Shown piece by piece: positions 1 to 8,660 of a stretch of DNA of 64,000 nt (within the stretch, counting starts at the first letter, position 1; the number at the start of each line of letters is the position of its first letter). The notes beneath the pieces were generated by a model that had not been told where the DNA came from, did no database searches, and saw only the letters and a list, made by a program, of their open reading frames with translations. Source of the stretch: Pseudomonas hunanensis (lineage in GTDB: Bacteria > Pseudomonadota > Gammaproteobacteria > Pseudomonadales > Pseudomonadaceae); NCBI RefSeq assembly GCF_013393325.1, contig NZ_QJRC01000065.1, positions 1 through 64,000 on the forward strand, written 5' to 3'. Both the position numbers and the translations under genes were made by a program.

Positions 1-73
1 TCATCCGCTCGACTTGCATGTGTTAGGCCTGCCGCCAGCGTTCAATCTGAGCCATGATCAAACTCTTCAGTTC
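1..73 (-). rRNA. rrs: 16S ribosomal RNA, 5' end only
   Basis: Read on the minus strand, positions 73 to 1 give the conserved start of bacterial 16S rRNA: GAACTGAAGAGTTTGATC followed by ATGGCTCAGATTGAACGC and the GGCGGCAGGCCTAACACATG block. The gene runs out of the window at base 1, so only about 73 nucleotides are visible. The mature 5' end at 73 is placed by analogy with other Pseudomonas 16S genes. The rest of the rrn operon lies to the left of the window. Confidence 0.97.
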
Positions 74-222
74 AATACTGCTTGGGTTTTTAAGAAACCC
101 TAAACTTGGCTCAGCAATCTCAAATGACTATGTGATTTCTCGCATGGCCACTTGTGATGCTGATAATCTTTTTGACTATCAGTCCGTACTCACAAGCACC
201 CACACGAATTGCTTGATTCAAT

Positions 223-235
223 TTGTTAAAGAGCG
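223..235 (-). promoter_or_regulatory. rrn boxA antitermination site
   Basis: Minus-strand CGCTCTTTAACAA at 235-223 matches the bacterial rrn boxA consensus (TGCTCTTTAACAA) with one difference at the first base. In rRNA operons boxA binds the NusB/NusE complex and protects transcription from Rho. It lies between the P2 promoter and the 16S start, where a leader boxA is expected. Confidence 0.85.
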
Positions 236-271
236 TTTGGTTAAGAGCTTTTCGTCTCAACCGAGGCGCGC

Positions 272-299
272 ATTCTACGCTTTCCTCATTTGCTGTCAA
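272..299 (-). promoter_or_regulatory. rrn P2 promoter (sigma-70)
   Basis: On the minus strand a perfect -35 hexamer TTGACA (299-294) is separated by 16 bases from a -10 TAGAAT (277-272). The -10 is followed by a GCGCGC discriminator, the kind of GC-rich sequence linked to stringent and growth-rate control of rRNA. The promoter sits about 200 bases upstream of the mature 16S 5' end. Confidence 0.85.
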
Positions 300-399
300 G
301 CGTTTATTTTGAAGTTTTTTACCACCGCTTTCTTTCGAAAGCTAACAACTTCAACAACTTACCGCTTGCCCCGAAGCGTTTGTCGCTGCGAGGAGGCGA

Positions 400-427
400 A
401 TAATACGCGCTTTAAAATCAGAGTCAA
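400..427 (-). promoter_or_regulatory. rrn P1 promoter (sigma-70)
   Basis: On the minus strand TTGACT (427-422), a 16-base spacer and TATTAT (405-400) form a second near-consensus sigma-70 promoter about 130 bases upstream of P2. Tandem P1/P2 promoters are normal for rrn operons. Confidence 0.7.
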
Positions 428-531
428 CACCTTGTTCTGAAAAAACTTTCCATCACCGTTTTGCCGCTACTCGGCAACTAATGAAAGCGTCGTGGATCAG
501 TAAAGAAACACCCCCACGGAGCGTAGCGGCC

Positions 532-1428
532 ATGAGCGATGCGCAGAGCGAGAAAACCCCCGGCCTGTCTGCAGACGAAGAGCAGGAGGTCAGCCACAAC
601 CAGCCGCCAAGGGCGGCAGTGCTGCATGAGATCATTCGCAGCCAAGGTGACCAGGAACTGGAGCGCACCCTGGCCGCGCTGTGGTGGTCGGCACTGGCCG
701 CCGGCCTTTCCATGGGGCTGTCACTGATGGCCATGGGGCTGTTCTACGCCCGCCTGCCAGAAGGCGACGGTGCCCAGGTAATCGCCAGCATCGGCTATAG
801 CACGGGCTTTCTTGCCGTGATCCTGGCCCGCCAGCAACTGTTTACCGAAAACACGCTCACTGCCGTGCTCCCCGTCATGACCTCCCCTACTCTGGCCAAC
901 TTCGGGCGCCTGCTTCGTCTATGGGGCGTGGTGTTGCTTGGCAATCTGGCCGGCACCCTGCTGGTGGCCTGGGTGATGCTGGAACTGCCGATCTTCGACA
1001 GCAAGACCGATGTCGCCTTCTTGGAGGTCGGCCGCAAGGTAATGAAGAACGATATCAGCCAGATGTTCGCCAAGGGCATCGTCTCGGGCTGGATGATCGC
1101 CACAATGGTTTGGATGATCCCGTCGATGGAACACGCCAAGATCTGGATCATCCTGATGATTACCTACCTGATGGCCCTTGGCGATTTCACTCATATAGTA
1201 GTGGGCTCGGTCGAAGTGTCCTACCTGGTCTGGGCTGGGGATGAAACCTGGCGTAGCTTCTGGCTGGATTTTGCTCTGCCGACGCTGGCGGGCAACATCA
1301 TCGGCGGCAGCTTCATCTTCGCCCTGATCAGCCATGCCCAAGTGCGCAGTGACAGCGGCAAGCCGCCCTCGCGACTCCTGGACGACGACCAGGCTCAGCC
1401 CTCGCCCCGCAGGGACGAGCACAAATGA
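532..1428 (+). CDS. Formate/nitrite transporter family protein (YfdC-like)
   Basis: Predicted inner-membrane channel of the FocA/NirC (FNT) family, 298 residues with about six membrane segments. It resembles E. coli YfdC closely across its length: the ARQQLFTENT block, RLWGVVLLGN, ISGW-type IVSGWMIATMVWM, ALGDFTHIVVGSVE and LPTLAGNIIGG are all present. The substrate of the YfdC branch is not established, so formate or nitrite transport is inference. I chose the ATG at 532, with GGAGCG about nine bases upstream, over the upstream ATG at 481, which adds 17 residues with no family match. It is divergent from the rrn operon. Confidence 0.88.
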   Translation: MSDAQSEKTPGLSADEEQEVSHNQPPRAAVLHEIIRSQGDQELERTLAALWWSALAAGLSMGLSLMAMGLFYARLPEGDGAQVIASIGYSTGFLAVILARQQLFTENTLTAVLPVMTSPTLANFGRLLRLWGVVLLGNLAGTLLVAWVMLELPIFDSKTDVAFLEVGRKVMKNDISQMFAKGIVSGWMIATMVWMIPSMEHAKIWIILMITYLMALGDFTHIVVGSVEVSYLVWAGDETWRSFWLDFALPTLAGNIIGGSFIFALISHAQVRSDSGKPPSRLLDDDQAQPSPRRDEHK

Positions 1429-1431
1429 TAC

Positions 1432-2523
1432 TCAGCGCGCCGCTACGGTTCGCTCATGCCCTTGGCCCCGCTGGCGCGCGGGCCGCGGCTGCCACCAGTT
1501 CTGCCCGGCATGCGGTGAGCCCAGGCTGACCCGTTCCCCCATCTGCGGTGTGCTCAGGCGTACCTGAGCCTCATTGGCCAACGCAACAATGCGCTCGAAA
1601 GGCTCCTGCCAGCCATGGATGGACAGGTCGAAAGTGCCGTTGTGAATCGGCAGCATCCAGCGGCCGCGCAAATCCAGGTGGGCCTGCAGGCTCTGCTCCG
1701 GCTGCATGTGCACAGCGGGCCAGGCCACGTTGTAGGCACCGGTCTCTATCAGGGTCAGGTCAAACGGCCCGAAGCGCTCGCCAATCTGCTTGAACCCCTC
1801 GAAGTACCCAGTATCGCCACTGAAGAACACCCGCACATCCTCATCGACAATCACCCACGACGCCCACAAGGTCCGGTTACTGTCCAGCAAGCCGCGCCCG
1901 GAAAAATGCTGTGCCGGGGTGGCGACGAAACGTACGCCATCCACTTCGCTCTCCTGCCACCAGTCCAGTTGCCGTACCTTCGCCGGCTCCACGCCCCAGT
2001 TGATCAAGCGGTCGCCCACACCCAATGGCGCCAGGAACACCCCGGTGCGCGGCGCCAACTGGCGAATCGCCTGCTCATCAAGGTGGTCGAAGTGGTCGTG
2101 CGACAACACTACCGCCGCCAGCGGCGGCAGCTGGTCCAGCCCCAGCGGTGGCGCATGGAAGCGCAACGGGCCGGCCCACTGCACGGGAGAGGCCCGCTCG
2201 GCGAAGACCGGGTCGGTAATGAAGAAACGCCCACGCAATTTGAGCAATACCGTGGAATGGCCCAGGCGCCACAAGCTGTGGTCAGGGGCGTCGAGCACTT
2301 GCTGGCGGGTCATGGGCTGCAGGCTGATCGGCGTGGCTGGCCGGGTTTCTGGCGGTTTGCGCAAGAACAGGTACTTTAGCCCAATGCGCAACTTTTTCAG
2401 TACACCTTCCTGCGGCAACAATGCCTGGTTGTGAAAACGTCCGTCCCGCTGTGGCGCCGGCTCGCCGGCGGGGTTGGCCAAAGGAACCATCAGCAGTACT
2501 CCGAGCAACAGGAAAGCCTTCAT
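1432..2523 (-). CDS. MBL-fold metallo-hydrolase, exported (NAPE-PLD/UlaG-like)
   Basis: Metallo-beta-lactamase-fold hydrolase of about 363 residues. The metal-binding motif HDHFDHLD is present, followed by later ligand candidates in AQHFSGRG, FSGDTGYFEG and PIHNGTFDLS, the arrangement seen in the NAPE-PLD/UlaG-like group. Using the ATG at 2523 gives a hydrophobic N-terminus (MKAFLLLGVLLMVPLANPAG) that looks like a signal peptide or membrane anchor, so periplasmic action is inferred. A GTG at 2589 and ATG at 2571 would extend it by up to 22 residues. The substrate is unknown. It is convergent with the FNT gene, three bases apart. Confidence 0.82.
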   Translation of the reverse strand: MKAFLLLGVLLMVPLANPAGEPAPQRDGRFHNQALLPQEGVLKKLRIGLKYLFLRKPPETRPATPISLQPMTRQQVLDAPDHSLWRLGHSTVLLKLRGRFFITDPVFAERASPVQWAGPLRFHAPPLGLDQLPPLAAVVLSHDHFDHLDEQAIRQLAPRTGVFLAPLGVGDRLINWGVEPAKVRQLDWWQESEVDGVRFVATPAQHFSGRGLLDSNRTLWASWVIVDEDVRVFFSGDTGYFEGFKQIGERFGPFDLTLIETGAYNVAWPAVHMQPEQSLQAHLDLRGRWMLPIHNGTFDLSIHGWQEPFERIVALANEAQVRLSTPQMGERVSLGSPHAGQNWWQPRPARQRGQGHERTVAAR

Positions 2524-2643
2524 GTTACCCCACAGTGATCGGATCAACCGTGAAATGGCTTGTAAGGTCATTTTTCGCCGATGAAACACTGTTCAACAAT
2601 ATTCATGCAAGTTATGCGATAAACGGCACCCCGGCAGAAGAAC

Positions 2644-3726
2644 ATGACCATGATGGACAACCGCAGCGGCAAAGGCCTTTCTTTCGTCAAGCGCATCTAC
2701 CTGCCGCGTGTCATCGGCCTGGGCATCGGCCTGTTCAGTGTCATGGCGGCCATTGCGCCGCTGTCGCCACCCACCTGGGCATGGCTGCTGGTACTGTTCA
2801 ATGGGCTGTTGTGGCCACACATCGCCTACCTGTGGGCTGCCCGCTCGGCAGCGCCGTACCAGGCAGAACAACGCAATTTGCTGCTGGATTCGCTAATGGG
2901 CGGGTTCTGGACCGCCGCCATGCACTTCAACCCGCTGCCCAGCGTGACCGTGCTGTCGATGATGACCATGAACAACGTCGCCGCCGGCGGCAAACGCATG
3001 GTCTTTCGCGGGGTGCTGGCGCAGCTGGCTGGCATGCTTGTCGCCCTTCTGCTGCTCGGCCCCGGCTTGCAACTGACCGCCACCCCCCTGCAGGTCTATG
3101 CCTGCCTGCCAATGCTCACGCTTTACCCGCTGGCCTTGGGCTGGGTGTGCTACCAGCTGGCGATCAAGCTGGGCGACCACAAGCGCCGGCTGAGCGCACT
3201 GAGCCTCACCGACAGCCTGACCGGGCTGCTCAACCACGGCGCCTGGAAAGACCTGCTGCTGCTCAAGTTCCAGGCCTGCAAGCAGCAACAGGGGCACGCG
3301 GTGATTGCCCTGATCGACATCGACCACTTCAAGACCATCAACGACACCTTCGGCCATGTGGTCGGCGACTGTGTCTTGCGCCAGCTCAGCGTCGAGCTGC
3401 GGCGCAACCTGCGCGAAGGCGACCAAGCCGGGCGTTACGGCGGCGACGAGTTCTGCGTGATCCTGCCCGATACCAGCGAAGCCCAGGCCTGTCATGCCAT
3501 GGAGCGCCTGCGCGAGCAGGTTTCCAGCTACCGCAACCCACAGCTACCCCACTTGCGCATCAGCCTGAGTATCGGCCTGTCGCCATTCGAGGCCGGCCTG
3601 GAGTCCCCCGAGCACTGGCTCGAACAGGCGGACAAGGCGCTGTACACCGCCAAGCACGCTGGCCGCGACCAAGTCAATTTTGCCCGCGCTGACGCTGCCG
3701 CGCTCAAGCTGGCCTATCCTGATTGA
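2644..3726 (+). CDS. MASE2-GGDEF diguanylate cyclase
   Basis: Membrane-bound diguanylate cyclase, 360 residues. Residues about 15-175 form several membrane helices of MASE2 type (YLPRVIGLGIG, RNLLLDSLMGG), as in E. coli DgcC/AdrA. A GGDEF domain follows at about 190-350, with YGGDEF intact and an RxxD inhibitory site (REGD) five residues before it, so the enzyme should make c-di-GMP from two GTP and be feedback-inhibited. The next gene, 51 bases downstream on the same strand, is a hybrid GGDEF-EAL protein, so the pair may be co-transcribed. The ATG at 2644 has only a weak ribosome site. Confidence 0.9.
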   Translation: MTMMDNRSGKGLSFVKRIYLPRVIGLGIGLFSVMAAIAPLSPPTWAWLLVLFNGLLWPHIAYLWAARSAAPYQAEQRNLLLDSLMGGFWTAAMHFNPLPSVTVLSMMTMNNVAAGGKRMVFRGVLAQLAGMLVALLLLGPGLQLTATPLQVYACLPMLTLYPLALGWVCYQLAIKLGDHKRRLSALSLTDSLTGLLNHGAWKDLLLLKFQACKQQQGHAVIALIDIDHFKTINDTFGHVVGDCVLRQLSVELRRNLREGDQAGRYGGDEFCVILPDTSEAQACHAMERLREQVSSYRNPQLPHLRISLSIGLSPFEAGLESPEHWLEQADKALYTAKHAGRDQVNFARADAAALKLAYPD

Positions 3727-3777
3727 ACCTCCTTCCTGACTGCCTGGCGGGAGGTTGCCTGAAGGAGCCGCTCGCGC

Positions 3778-6363
3778 ATGGCCAGGACCGCCAACCTTCC
3801 ACCCGCCAGCCCTACACCACGCTTTCAGGTGCGCCACCTGATTGCCGGTTTCAGCACAGTGTTCGGCCTGGCCTGCCTGGTCATTCTCGGAGCTCTGTTC
3901 AATATCGCGACCACGCTCGACCAGCAGGAGCGCCAACGCAGCGCCTTCCATGCAACCCAGGCGCTGGAACAACGGTTGCTCGCCTCGCGCCAGTTTCTGT
4001 CCAGCTATGCCGTATGGGATGCAGCCTTCGAGCACCTGGCAGGTGATGTCGACTGGCACTGGGCCTACGAAGAAAAAAATGTAGGTGAGTCGCTGTACAG
4101 CGCCAGCGGCTACGAAGGGGTGTTTGTGCTGGAAGACGACCGTACCACCTATGCCTTGTTCAAAGGCCAGCCCAGCCAGGCCGGCGCCAACACTTATATA
4201 GACGCACCGCTCCAGCCGATCATTGACCAGGCCCGTGCGGCGGCAATTGCGCGCGAGCAGGTCACCCACTTCGTGTTGTTCAATGGCTGGCCGGCCGTAC
4301 TCAGTGCAGCGGCCGTGCGCCCTGACCGCGACGTCACCGACAGCGAGGTGAGCCAGGCGCCAGTGATGCTGTTCGTCGACCAGCTTACCGAAGAAAAACT
4401 GGCGCAGCTGGGCAAAGGTGCCGGCCTGACGGGCATGCACGTGGAGAAGGAAGATAAACAGCAGCATGGCCACCTGCGTATCGACCTGGGCGACACCGGC
4501 TATCACCTGTCCTGGAGCAGCCCGCTGCCTGGGCACCAACTCTTGTGGGCAGTATTGCCAGCTCTGTTGAGCGTGCTGCTGATACTCGGCTTGGTCATGC
4601 TGTACCTGTGCCGCCATGCCTTGCGCAGCTCACGAGCAGTCGGCCTGACCCTGCTCCACCTGCAACAGAGCAACCAGGCACTGGAGGCCAGCGAGCAACG
4701 TTTTCGCGCGGTAGCCGAGTCGGCATCCGACTGGATCTGGGAAACCGACCGGCAACAACGCCTGACCTACCTGTCGCAACGCTTTGCCAACGTCACCGGC
4801 TACCCGGTAGACGACTGGCTGGGCCACCCGCTCAACCAGCTGCTGGCCTGCGATACCACACCGTTGTCGCCCTGGCTGGACGTATTGACTACCGCCGACC
4901 CGCAGCAGTTGGCCAACCTGCGGTGCACCTACCGAGACCCGAATGGCCAAAACCGTTATTGCCGGATTTCCGCCCGCGCCATCTGGCACGACGGCAAGGC
5001 GCTTGGCTTTCGAGGAACGGCCAGCGATATAACCGACGAAGTCGACGCCCACGCGCGCATCCAGCACCTGTCGCTGCACGACCCACTGACCGGGCTGGCC
5101 AACCGCAACAAGCTGGCCAGGCACCTGGAACAGGCACTGCTTCGCGGCAATGACTCACCGCCACTCACCCTGCTGCTGCTGGACCTGGACAACTTCAAGC
5201 CGATCAACGACTCGCTCGGCCATGCCGCTGGCGATGCCGTGCTACAAGAAGTGGCAACGCGCCTGCGCGACACCACCCGCGATGGCGACCTGGTCGCGCG
5301 CCTGGGCGGCGACGAGTTCATCCTGGTACTCGGCGGCATGGACAACCGTAGCGAAATCGACCGCTTCTGTGCGCGGCTGATTGGCCTGCTGCAGCAACCC
5401 ATCATCTTCGACGGCCAGCAGTTGCACATTGGCGCCAGTATTGGCGTTGCCCAGACCCGCACTCAAGGCTTCGATGCCGGCGAGCTGATTCGCTGCGCCG
5501 ACATTGCCCTGTACCAGGCCAAGGCCGACGGCAAGAACACCTGGCGCTACTTCGCTGCCGAAATGAACCAGCAAATCCAGTACCGTCGCCAATTGGAGAA
5601 CGACCTGCGCCGGGCTTTGCGCAATCAGGAGTTCGTGTTGCATTACCAGCCGCGCTACCGCCTCGGCGACCTGCGCATCGTCGGAGTCGAAGCGTTGCTG
5701 CGCTGGCAGCACCCACAGGAAGGGTTGCTGGGGCCGGATACCTTCATCCCGCTGGCCGAGCAGAGCGACATCATCGTTGCGCTGGGCCGCTGGGTACTGC
5801 GCGAAGCCTGCCGTACCGCCCATGACTGGCCCAACGATGTTCTGGTTTCGGTGAACCTGTCGCCTGCGCAGTTCCTGCGCAGCGATGTGGTGGCCGACGT
5901 GCGCGAGATATTGCTGGACACCGCCTTCCCGGCCCAGCGTCTGGAGCTGGAAATTACCGAGAACGTGATGCTCAACGACATCGAGGGCGCGCTGGGCACC
6001 ATGCTGTCGCTCAAAGAGTTGGGCGTGCGCCTGAACATGGACGATTTCGGTACGGGCTATTCGTCGCTGGGCTACCTGCGTACCTACCCGTTCGACAGCA
6101 TCAAGATCGACAAGCGCTTCATCAGCGGCCTGAACAACAACGGCGGGAGCGACCGCGCCGTGGTCCAGGCCATCATCAATCTCGGTGAAGCGATGGGGCT
6201 GACAGTGACAGCCGAGGGTGTAGAGAGCGAACAGCAGCTCAAGGCGCTGGAAAAGGACCGCTGCCATGAAGTGCAGGGCTACTACATGAGCCGCCCGTTG
6301 GACAGTGCAGGGCTGCAGGCGCTGCTGCAGCAAACATCCAAAAACACAGCACAGCCCTTGTAG
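3778..6363 (+). CDS. CHASE4-PAS-GGDEF-EAL c-di-GMP enzyme
   Basis: Hybrid c-di-GMP protein of 861 residues. A membrane helix near residue 30 and a second near 260-280 flank a periplasmic CHASE4-like sensor (SYAVWDAAFEH). A PAS domain (about 300-420), GGDEF (about 430-590) and EAL (about 610-850) follow. LGGDEF is intact, with RDGD as inhibitory site. The EAL domain keeps EALLRW, TENVML, DDFGTGYSS, KIDKRF and AEGVES, so both cyclase and phosphodiesterase activity look possible. Which dominates cannot be read from sequence. It probably shares a transcript with the upstream cyclase. Confidence 0.92.
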   Translation: MARTANLPPASPTPRFQVRHLIAGFSTVFGLACLVILGALFNIATTLDQQERQRSAFHATQALEQRLLASRQFLSSYAVWDAAFEHLAGDVDWHWAYEEKNVGESLYSASGYEGVFVLEDDRTTYALFKGQPSQAGANTYIDAPLQPIIDQARAAAIAREQVTHFVLFNGWPAVLSAAAVRPDRDVTDSEVSQAPVMLFVDQLTEEKLAQLGKGAGLTGMHVEKEDKQQHGHLRIDLGDTGYHLSWSSPLPGHQLLWAVLPALLSVLLILGLVMLYLCRHALRSSRAVGLTLLHLQQSNQALEASEQRFRAVAESASDWIWETDRQQRLTYLSQRFANVTGYPVDDWLGHPLNQLLACDTTPLSPWLDVLTTADPQQLANLRCTYRDPNGQNRYCRISARAIWHDGKALGFRGTASDITDEVDAHARIQHLSLHDPLTGLANRNKLARHLEQALLRGNDSPPLTLLLLDLDNFKPINDSLGHAAGDAVLQEVATRLRDTTRDGDLVARLGGDEFILVLGGMDNRSEIDRFCARLIGLLQQPIIFDGQQLHIGASIGVAQTRTQGFDAGELIRCADIALYQAKADGKNTWRYFAAEMNQQIQYRRQLENDLRRALRNQEFVLHYQPRYRLGDLRIVGVEALLRWQHPQEGLLGPDTFIPLAEQSDIIVALGRWVLREACRTAHDWPNDVLVSVNLSPAQFLRSDVVADVREILLDTAFPAQRLELEITENVMLNDIEGALGTMLSLKELGVRLNMDDFGTGYSSLGYLRTYPFDSIKIDKRFISGLNNNGGSDRAVVQAIINLGEAMGLTVTAEGVESEQQLKALEKDRCHEVQGYYMSRPLDSAGLQALLQQTSKNTAQPL

Positions 6364-6381
6364 CAGCCGCGCAAGGCTGCT
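6362..6381 (+). terminator. Hairpin after the GGDEF-EAL gene
   Basis: AGCAGCC (6362-6368), loop GCGCAA, GGCTGCT (6375-6381) form a perfect 7-base stem right at the stop codon of the GGDEF-EAL gene. It is followed by CCTACACGGG rather than a T-run, so it resembles a solitary REP-type hairpin that could block or end transcription between two convergent genes. Confidence 0.45.
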
Positions 6382-6382
6382 C

Positions 6383-6712
6383 CTACACGGGCTGCTGCAG
6401 GCTGCGCTCAGCGACGATTTCCGGCAGGTCGCCCCGGCGCAGGTAGGCGCGCAGCGGCTCGCCGATATTCAAGCGGTCATCCACATGCTGCTCCAGCAAC
6501 AGCGCCAGCCGTTCGCGGCATAGCGCCATACGCTGCCCTTGCTCGGGCCGCCAGACGAACTCGCTGCAGGGGGTAATACTGGCATCGGCCACGTCCATGC
6601 CGAACGAGTCCTCGGAGAAACGCACGATATGAACGCCGCGCTTGTCGTGAAAACCGACAAAGCCCTTGAGCTGGTCGGCGGCGTTGCAGATATCCTGGGA
6701 AGTAATGGCCAT
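6383..6712 (-). CDS. DUF2025 family protein
   Basis: Small soluble protein of 109 residues beginning MAITSQDICNAADQLKGFVG and containing FSEDSFGMDVADASITP and SEFVW, which I recognise as the Pseudomonas DUF2025 family (PA1123-like). No enzymatic function is known for the family. The ATG at 6712, with GAGG a few bases upstream, gives the usual family start; the frame continues upstream to 6835 without similarity. It lies downstream of, and in the same direction as, the LysR gene. Confidence 0.8.
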   Translation of the reverse strand: MAITSQDICNAADQLKGFVGFHDKRGVHIVRFSEDSFGMDVADASITPCSEFVWRPEQGQRMALCRERLALLLEQHVDDRLNIGEPLRAYLRRGDLPEIVAERSLQQPV

Positions 6713-6831
6713 GACGTAACCTCGCAATGAAATCGGAAGATACGCACGCCTGGCGGGAATGGGTCGCCTCTGCCGGGCAACTCGCAGAGGGCAGCCTAAC
6801 GCAAGTGGCCTTCCATGCGCCATGGCTTTGC

Positions 6832-7746
6832 TCAATCACTGACCACTGCATCGACCTGGGTGTGCAGCACTTCACCCAGCCACTGCATGAACGCCTGTAC
6901 CCGGCGTGGCACATGCCGTTGCCGGGCATACAGCAGCGACACCGGCATGGCCGGCGCCTGCCAGTCTTCCAGCAGCGAAACAAGTTCGCCTCGCTGCAGG
7001 TGCTCGGCCACCCCCACCGCAGGCACCTGAATCAACCCCAACCCGGCCAGGCAGGCCGCCGAGTAGGCTTCGGCATTGTTGACCGTCACCACACCGGCCA
7101 TGGCCTGAAATTGCAACTCACCGCCTTGCAGGTATTCGAAGCCGGCGCTGCGCGCACCCAGGGTGCGCACATAATGCACCAGCTGGTGATCGGCCAGGTC
7201 CTGCAGAGTACGCGGGACACCATAGCGAGCCAGGTAGGCGGGGCTGGCACAGTTGCGCATGCTCAGTTGCCCAACCGGCCGTGCCACTACATCCAGATCC
7301 TGCAATGCGCCAATGCGCATCACGCAATCAAACCCTTCGCGCAGCAGATCGACCTGGCGATCGGTGCAACTGAGTTCCACTTCCAGTCTCGGGAAGCGCT
7401 GCAGAAACTGCGGTAGCGCCGGAATGATGACCCGGCGCGCCATCATGGTTGGCAGATCGATGCGCAGGCGCCCGGCCAGCTCGGCATCATCGGCACTGAA
7501 CAGGCTCTCGATCTCGTCCATGCCCGACAGCAGGTCCTTGCTACGCTCGTACAGCAAGGCGCCATCCTGGGTTGCCTGCACCCGGCGTGTGGTTCGGTTG
7601 AACAACTGCGTGCCCAGCAAGCGCTCAAGTGCCCTCACCTGCTCCGATACGGTCGAACGTGGCAACCCCAGGCTCTCGGCAGCCTGGGTGAAACTGCTGA
7701 CCTCGCTTACCCGCACAAAGGTGCGCAACAACTCCAGCTTGTTCAC
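6832..7746 (-). CDS. LysR family transcriptional regulator
   Basis: LysR-type regulator of about 304 residues. The N-terminal winged helix (LELLRTFVRVSEVSSFTQAA, LGLPRSTVSEQVRALE, GTQLFNRTTRRV) is typical and is followed by a substrate-binding domain. The start is GTG at 7746 or the adjoining GTG at 7749. It is divergent from an SDR oxidoreductase gene with 113 bases between, the usual layout of a LysR regulator and its target. A palindrome just upstream of its start (7759-7781) may be the operator. The inducer is unknown. Confidence 0.88.
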   Translation of the reverse strand: MNKLELLRTFVRVSEVSSFTQAAESLGLPRSTVSEQVRALERLLGTQLFNRTTRRVQATQDGALLYERSKDLLSGMDEIESLFSADDAELAGRLRIDLPTMMARRVIIPALPQFLQRFPRLEVELSCTDRQVDLLREGFDCVMRIGALQDLDVVARPVGQLSMRNCASPAYLARYGVPRTLQDLADHQLVHYVRTLGARSAGFEYLQGGELQFQAMAGVVTVNNAEAYSAACLAGLGLIQVPAVGVAEHLQRGELVSLLEDWQAPAMPVSLLYARQRHVPRRVQAFMQWLGEVLHTQVDAVVSD

Positions 7747-7758
7747 CACGTGGCCCCT

Positions 7759-7781
7759 ACTATTCGGTTAAAGCGAACAGT
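7759..7781. promoter_or_regulatory. Palindromic operator candidate between LysR and SDR genes
   Basis: The 23-base imperfect palindrome ACT-A-TTCG-GTTAAAG-CGAA-C-AGT lies 10 bases upstream of the LysR start codon. LysR proteins bind interrupted dyads in such divergent promoters, so this is the best candidate for autoregulation and control of the SDR gene. Assignment is inference from position and symmetry. Confidence 0.5.
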
Positions 7782-7859
7782 ATTTCCATATTTTCAGGAT
7801 TTAACAGCGACATACCGACCAATAACCTGTCCTCATTCACCCACCATGAGGTTTTCACC

Positions 7860-8618
7860 ATGATCCGCAAAATTGCCCTGATCACCGGCGCCAGTCGCGG
7901 CCTCGGCCGCAACGCTGCCGAGCACCTGGCCGCACGCGGCATCGATGTCATCGGCACCTACAACAGCAAGGCAGATGAAGCGCACGCCGTGGCGGCCCGG
8001 CTGGAGCAGGCCGGAGTCAAAGCGGCCATGCTGCAACTGGACGTCAGCGACAGCAGCAGCTTTGCCGGTTTCGCCGAGCGCCTGGGTACGACCCTGCAAC
8101 AACACTTTGGCCGCGAGCGTTTCGACTTTCTGGTGAACAATGCAGGGATTGGGTTGAACGTGCCGTACATCGAAACCACCGAGGCGCAATTCGACCAGTT
8201 GTTGAACATTCAGCTCAAAGGGCCGTTTTTCCTCACCCAGCGCCTGCTGCCGCTACTGGCGGACAATGGCCGCATCGTCAACATTTCCACCGGCCTGGCG
8301 CGCTTTGCGTTGCCGGGGTATGCCGCCTATGCCGCGATGAAAGGCGCAATGGAGGTGCTGACCCGCTACCAGGCCAAGGAACTGGGCGCGCGAGGCATTC
8401 GCGTGAACATTCTGGCGCCGGGTGCGATCGAGACCGATTTTGGTGGCGGCGTAGTGCGGGACAACCCGCAGGTGAATGAGTACATCGCTGGCAACACGGC
8501 ATTGGGGCGGGTGGGGTTGCCGGATGATATCGGGGCAGCGATTGCGCTGCTGCTGGAAGACGGCAATGGCTGGATTACCGGGCAGCGGCTGGAGGTATCG
8601 GGCGGGATGTTTCTCTGA
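7860..8618 (+). CDS. SDR family NAD(P)-dependent oxidoreductase
   Basis: Classical short-chain dehydrogenase/reductase of 252 residues. It has the nucleotide-binding TGASRGLG motif near residue 9, NNAG near residue 98, and the catalytic Ser and YxxxK (NISTGLARF and YAAYAAMKG). The C-terminal end (WITGQRLEVSGGMFL) is typical of FabG-like members. Basic residues are not obvious after the second strand, so cofactor preference is not assigned. The substrate is unknown. It is divergently paired with the LysR gene and probably its target. Confidence 0.88.
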   Translation: MIRKIALITGASRGLGRNAAEHLAARGIDVIGTYNSKADEAHAVAARLEQAGVKAAMLQLDVSDSSSFAGFAERLGTTLQQHFGRERFDFLVNNAGIGLNVPYIETTEAQFDQLLNIQLKGPFFLTQRLLPLLADNGRIVNISTGLARFALPGYAAYAAMKGAMEVLTRYQAKELGARGIRVNILAPGAIETDFGGGVVRDNPQVNEYIAGNTALGRVGLPDDIGAAIALLLEDGNGWITGQRLEVSGGMFL

Positions 8619-8630
8619 GTTCGGCATCTT

Positions 8631-8649
8631 GGGGCCGCTTTGCGGCCCC
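8631..8649. terminator. Hairpin between convergent SDR and HlyD genes
   Basis: GGGGCCGC (8631-8638), loop TTT, GCGGCCCC (8642-8649) form a perfect 8-base stem in the 42-base gap between two convergent stop codons. No T-run follows on either strand, so termination efficiency is uncertain. Confidence 0.5.
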
Positions 8650-8660
8650 CAGGGCCTTCA

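Larger units (their letters stand above)
74..531. other. rrn leader and promoter region, no protein gene
   Basis: This 458-base stretch between the 16S start and the FNT-family gene holds the rRNA leader, an antiterminator boxA and two strong-looking promoters, all read leftward (listed separately). It is noticeably richer in A and T than the neighbouring genes. A plus-strand open frame at 54-440 lies inside the leader, overlaps the 16S gene and has no recognisable protein, so it is not called. Confidence 0.85.

Noticed and set aside
54..440. Plus-strand open frame of 128 codons at the left edge
   Set aside because: It overlaps the 16S rRNA start, boxA and both rrn promoters on the other strand, and its translation has no domain or plausible ribosome site.
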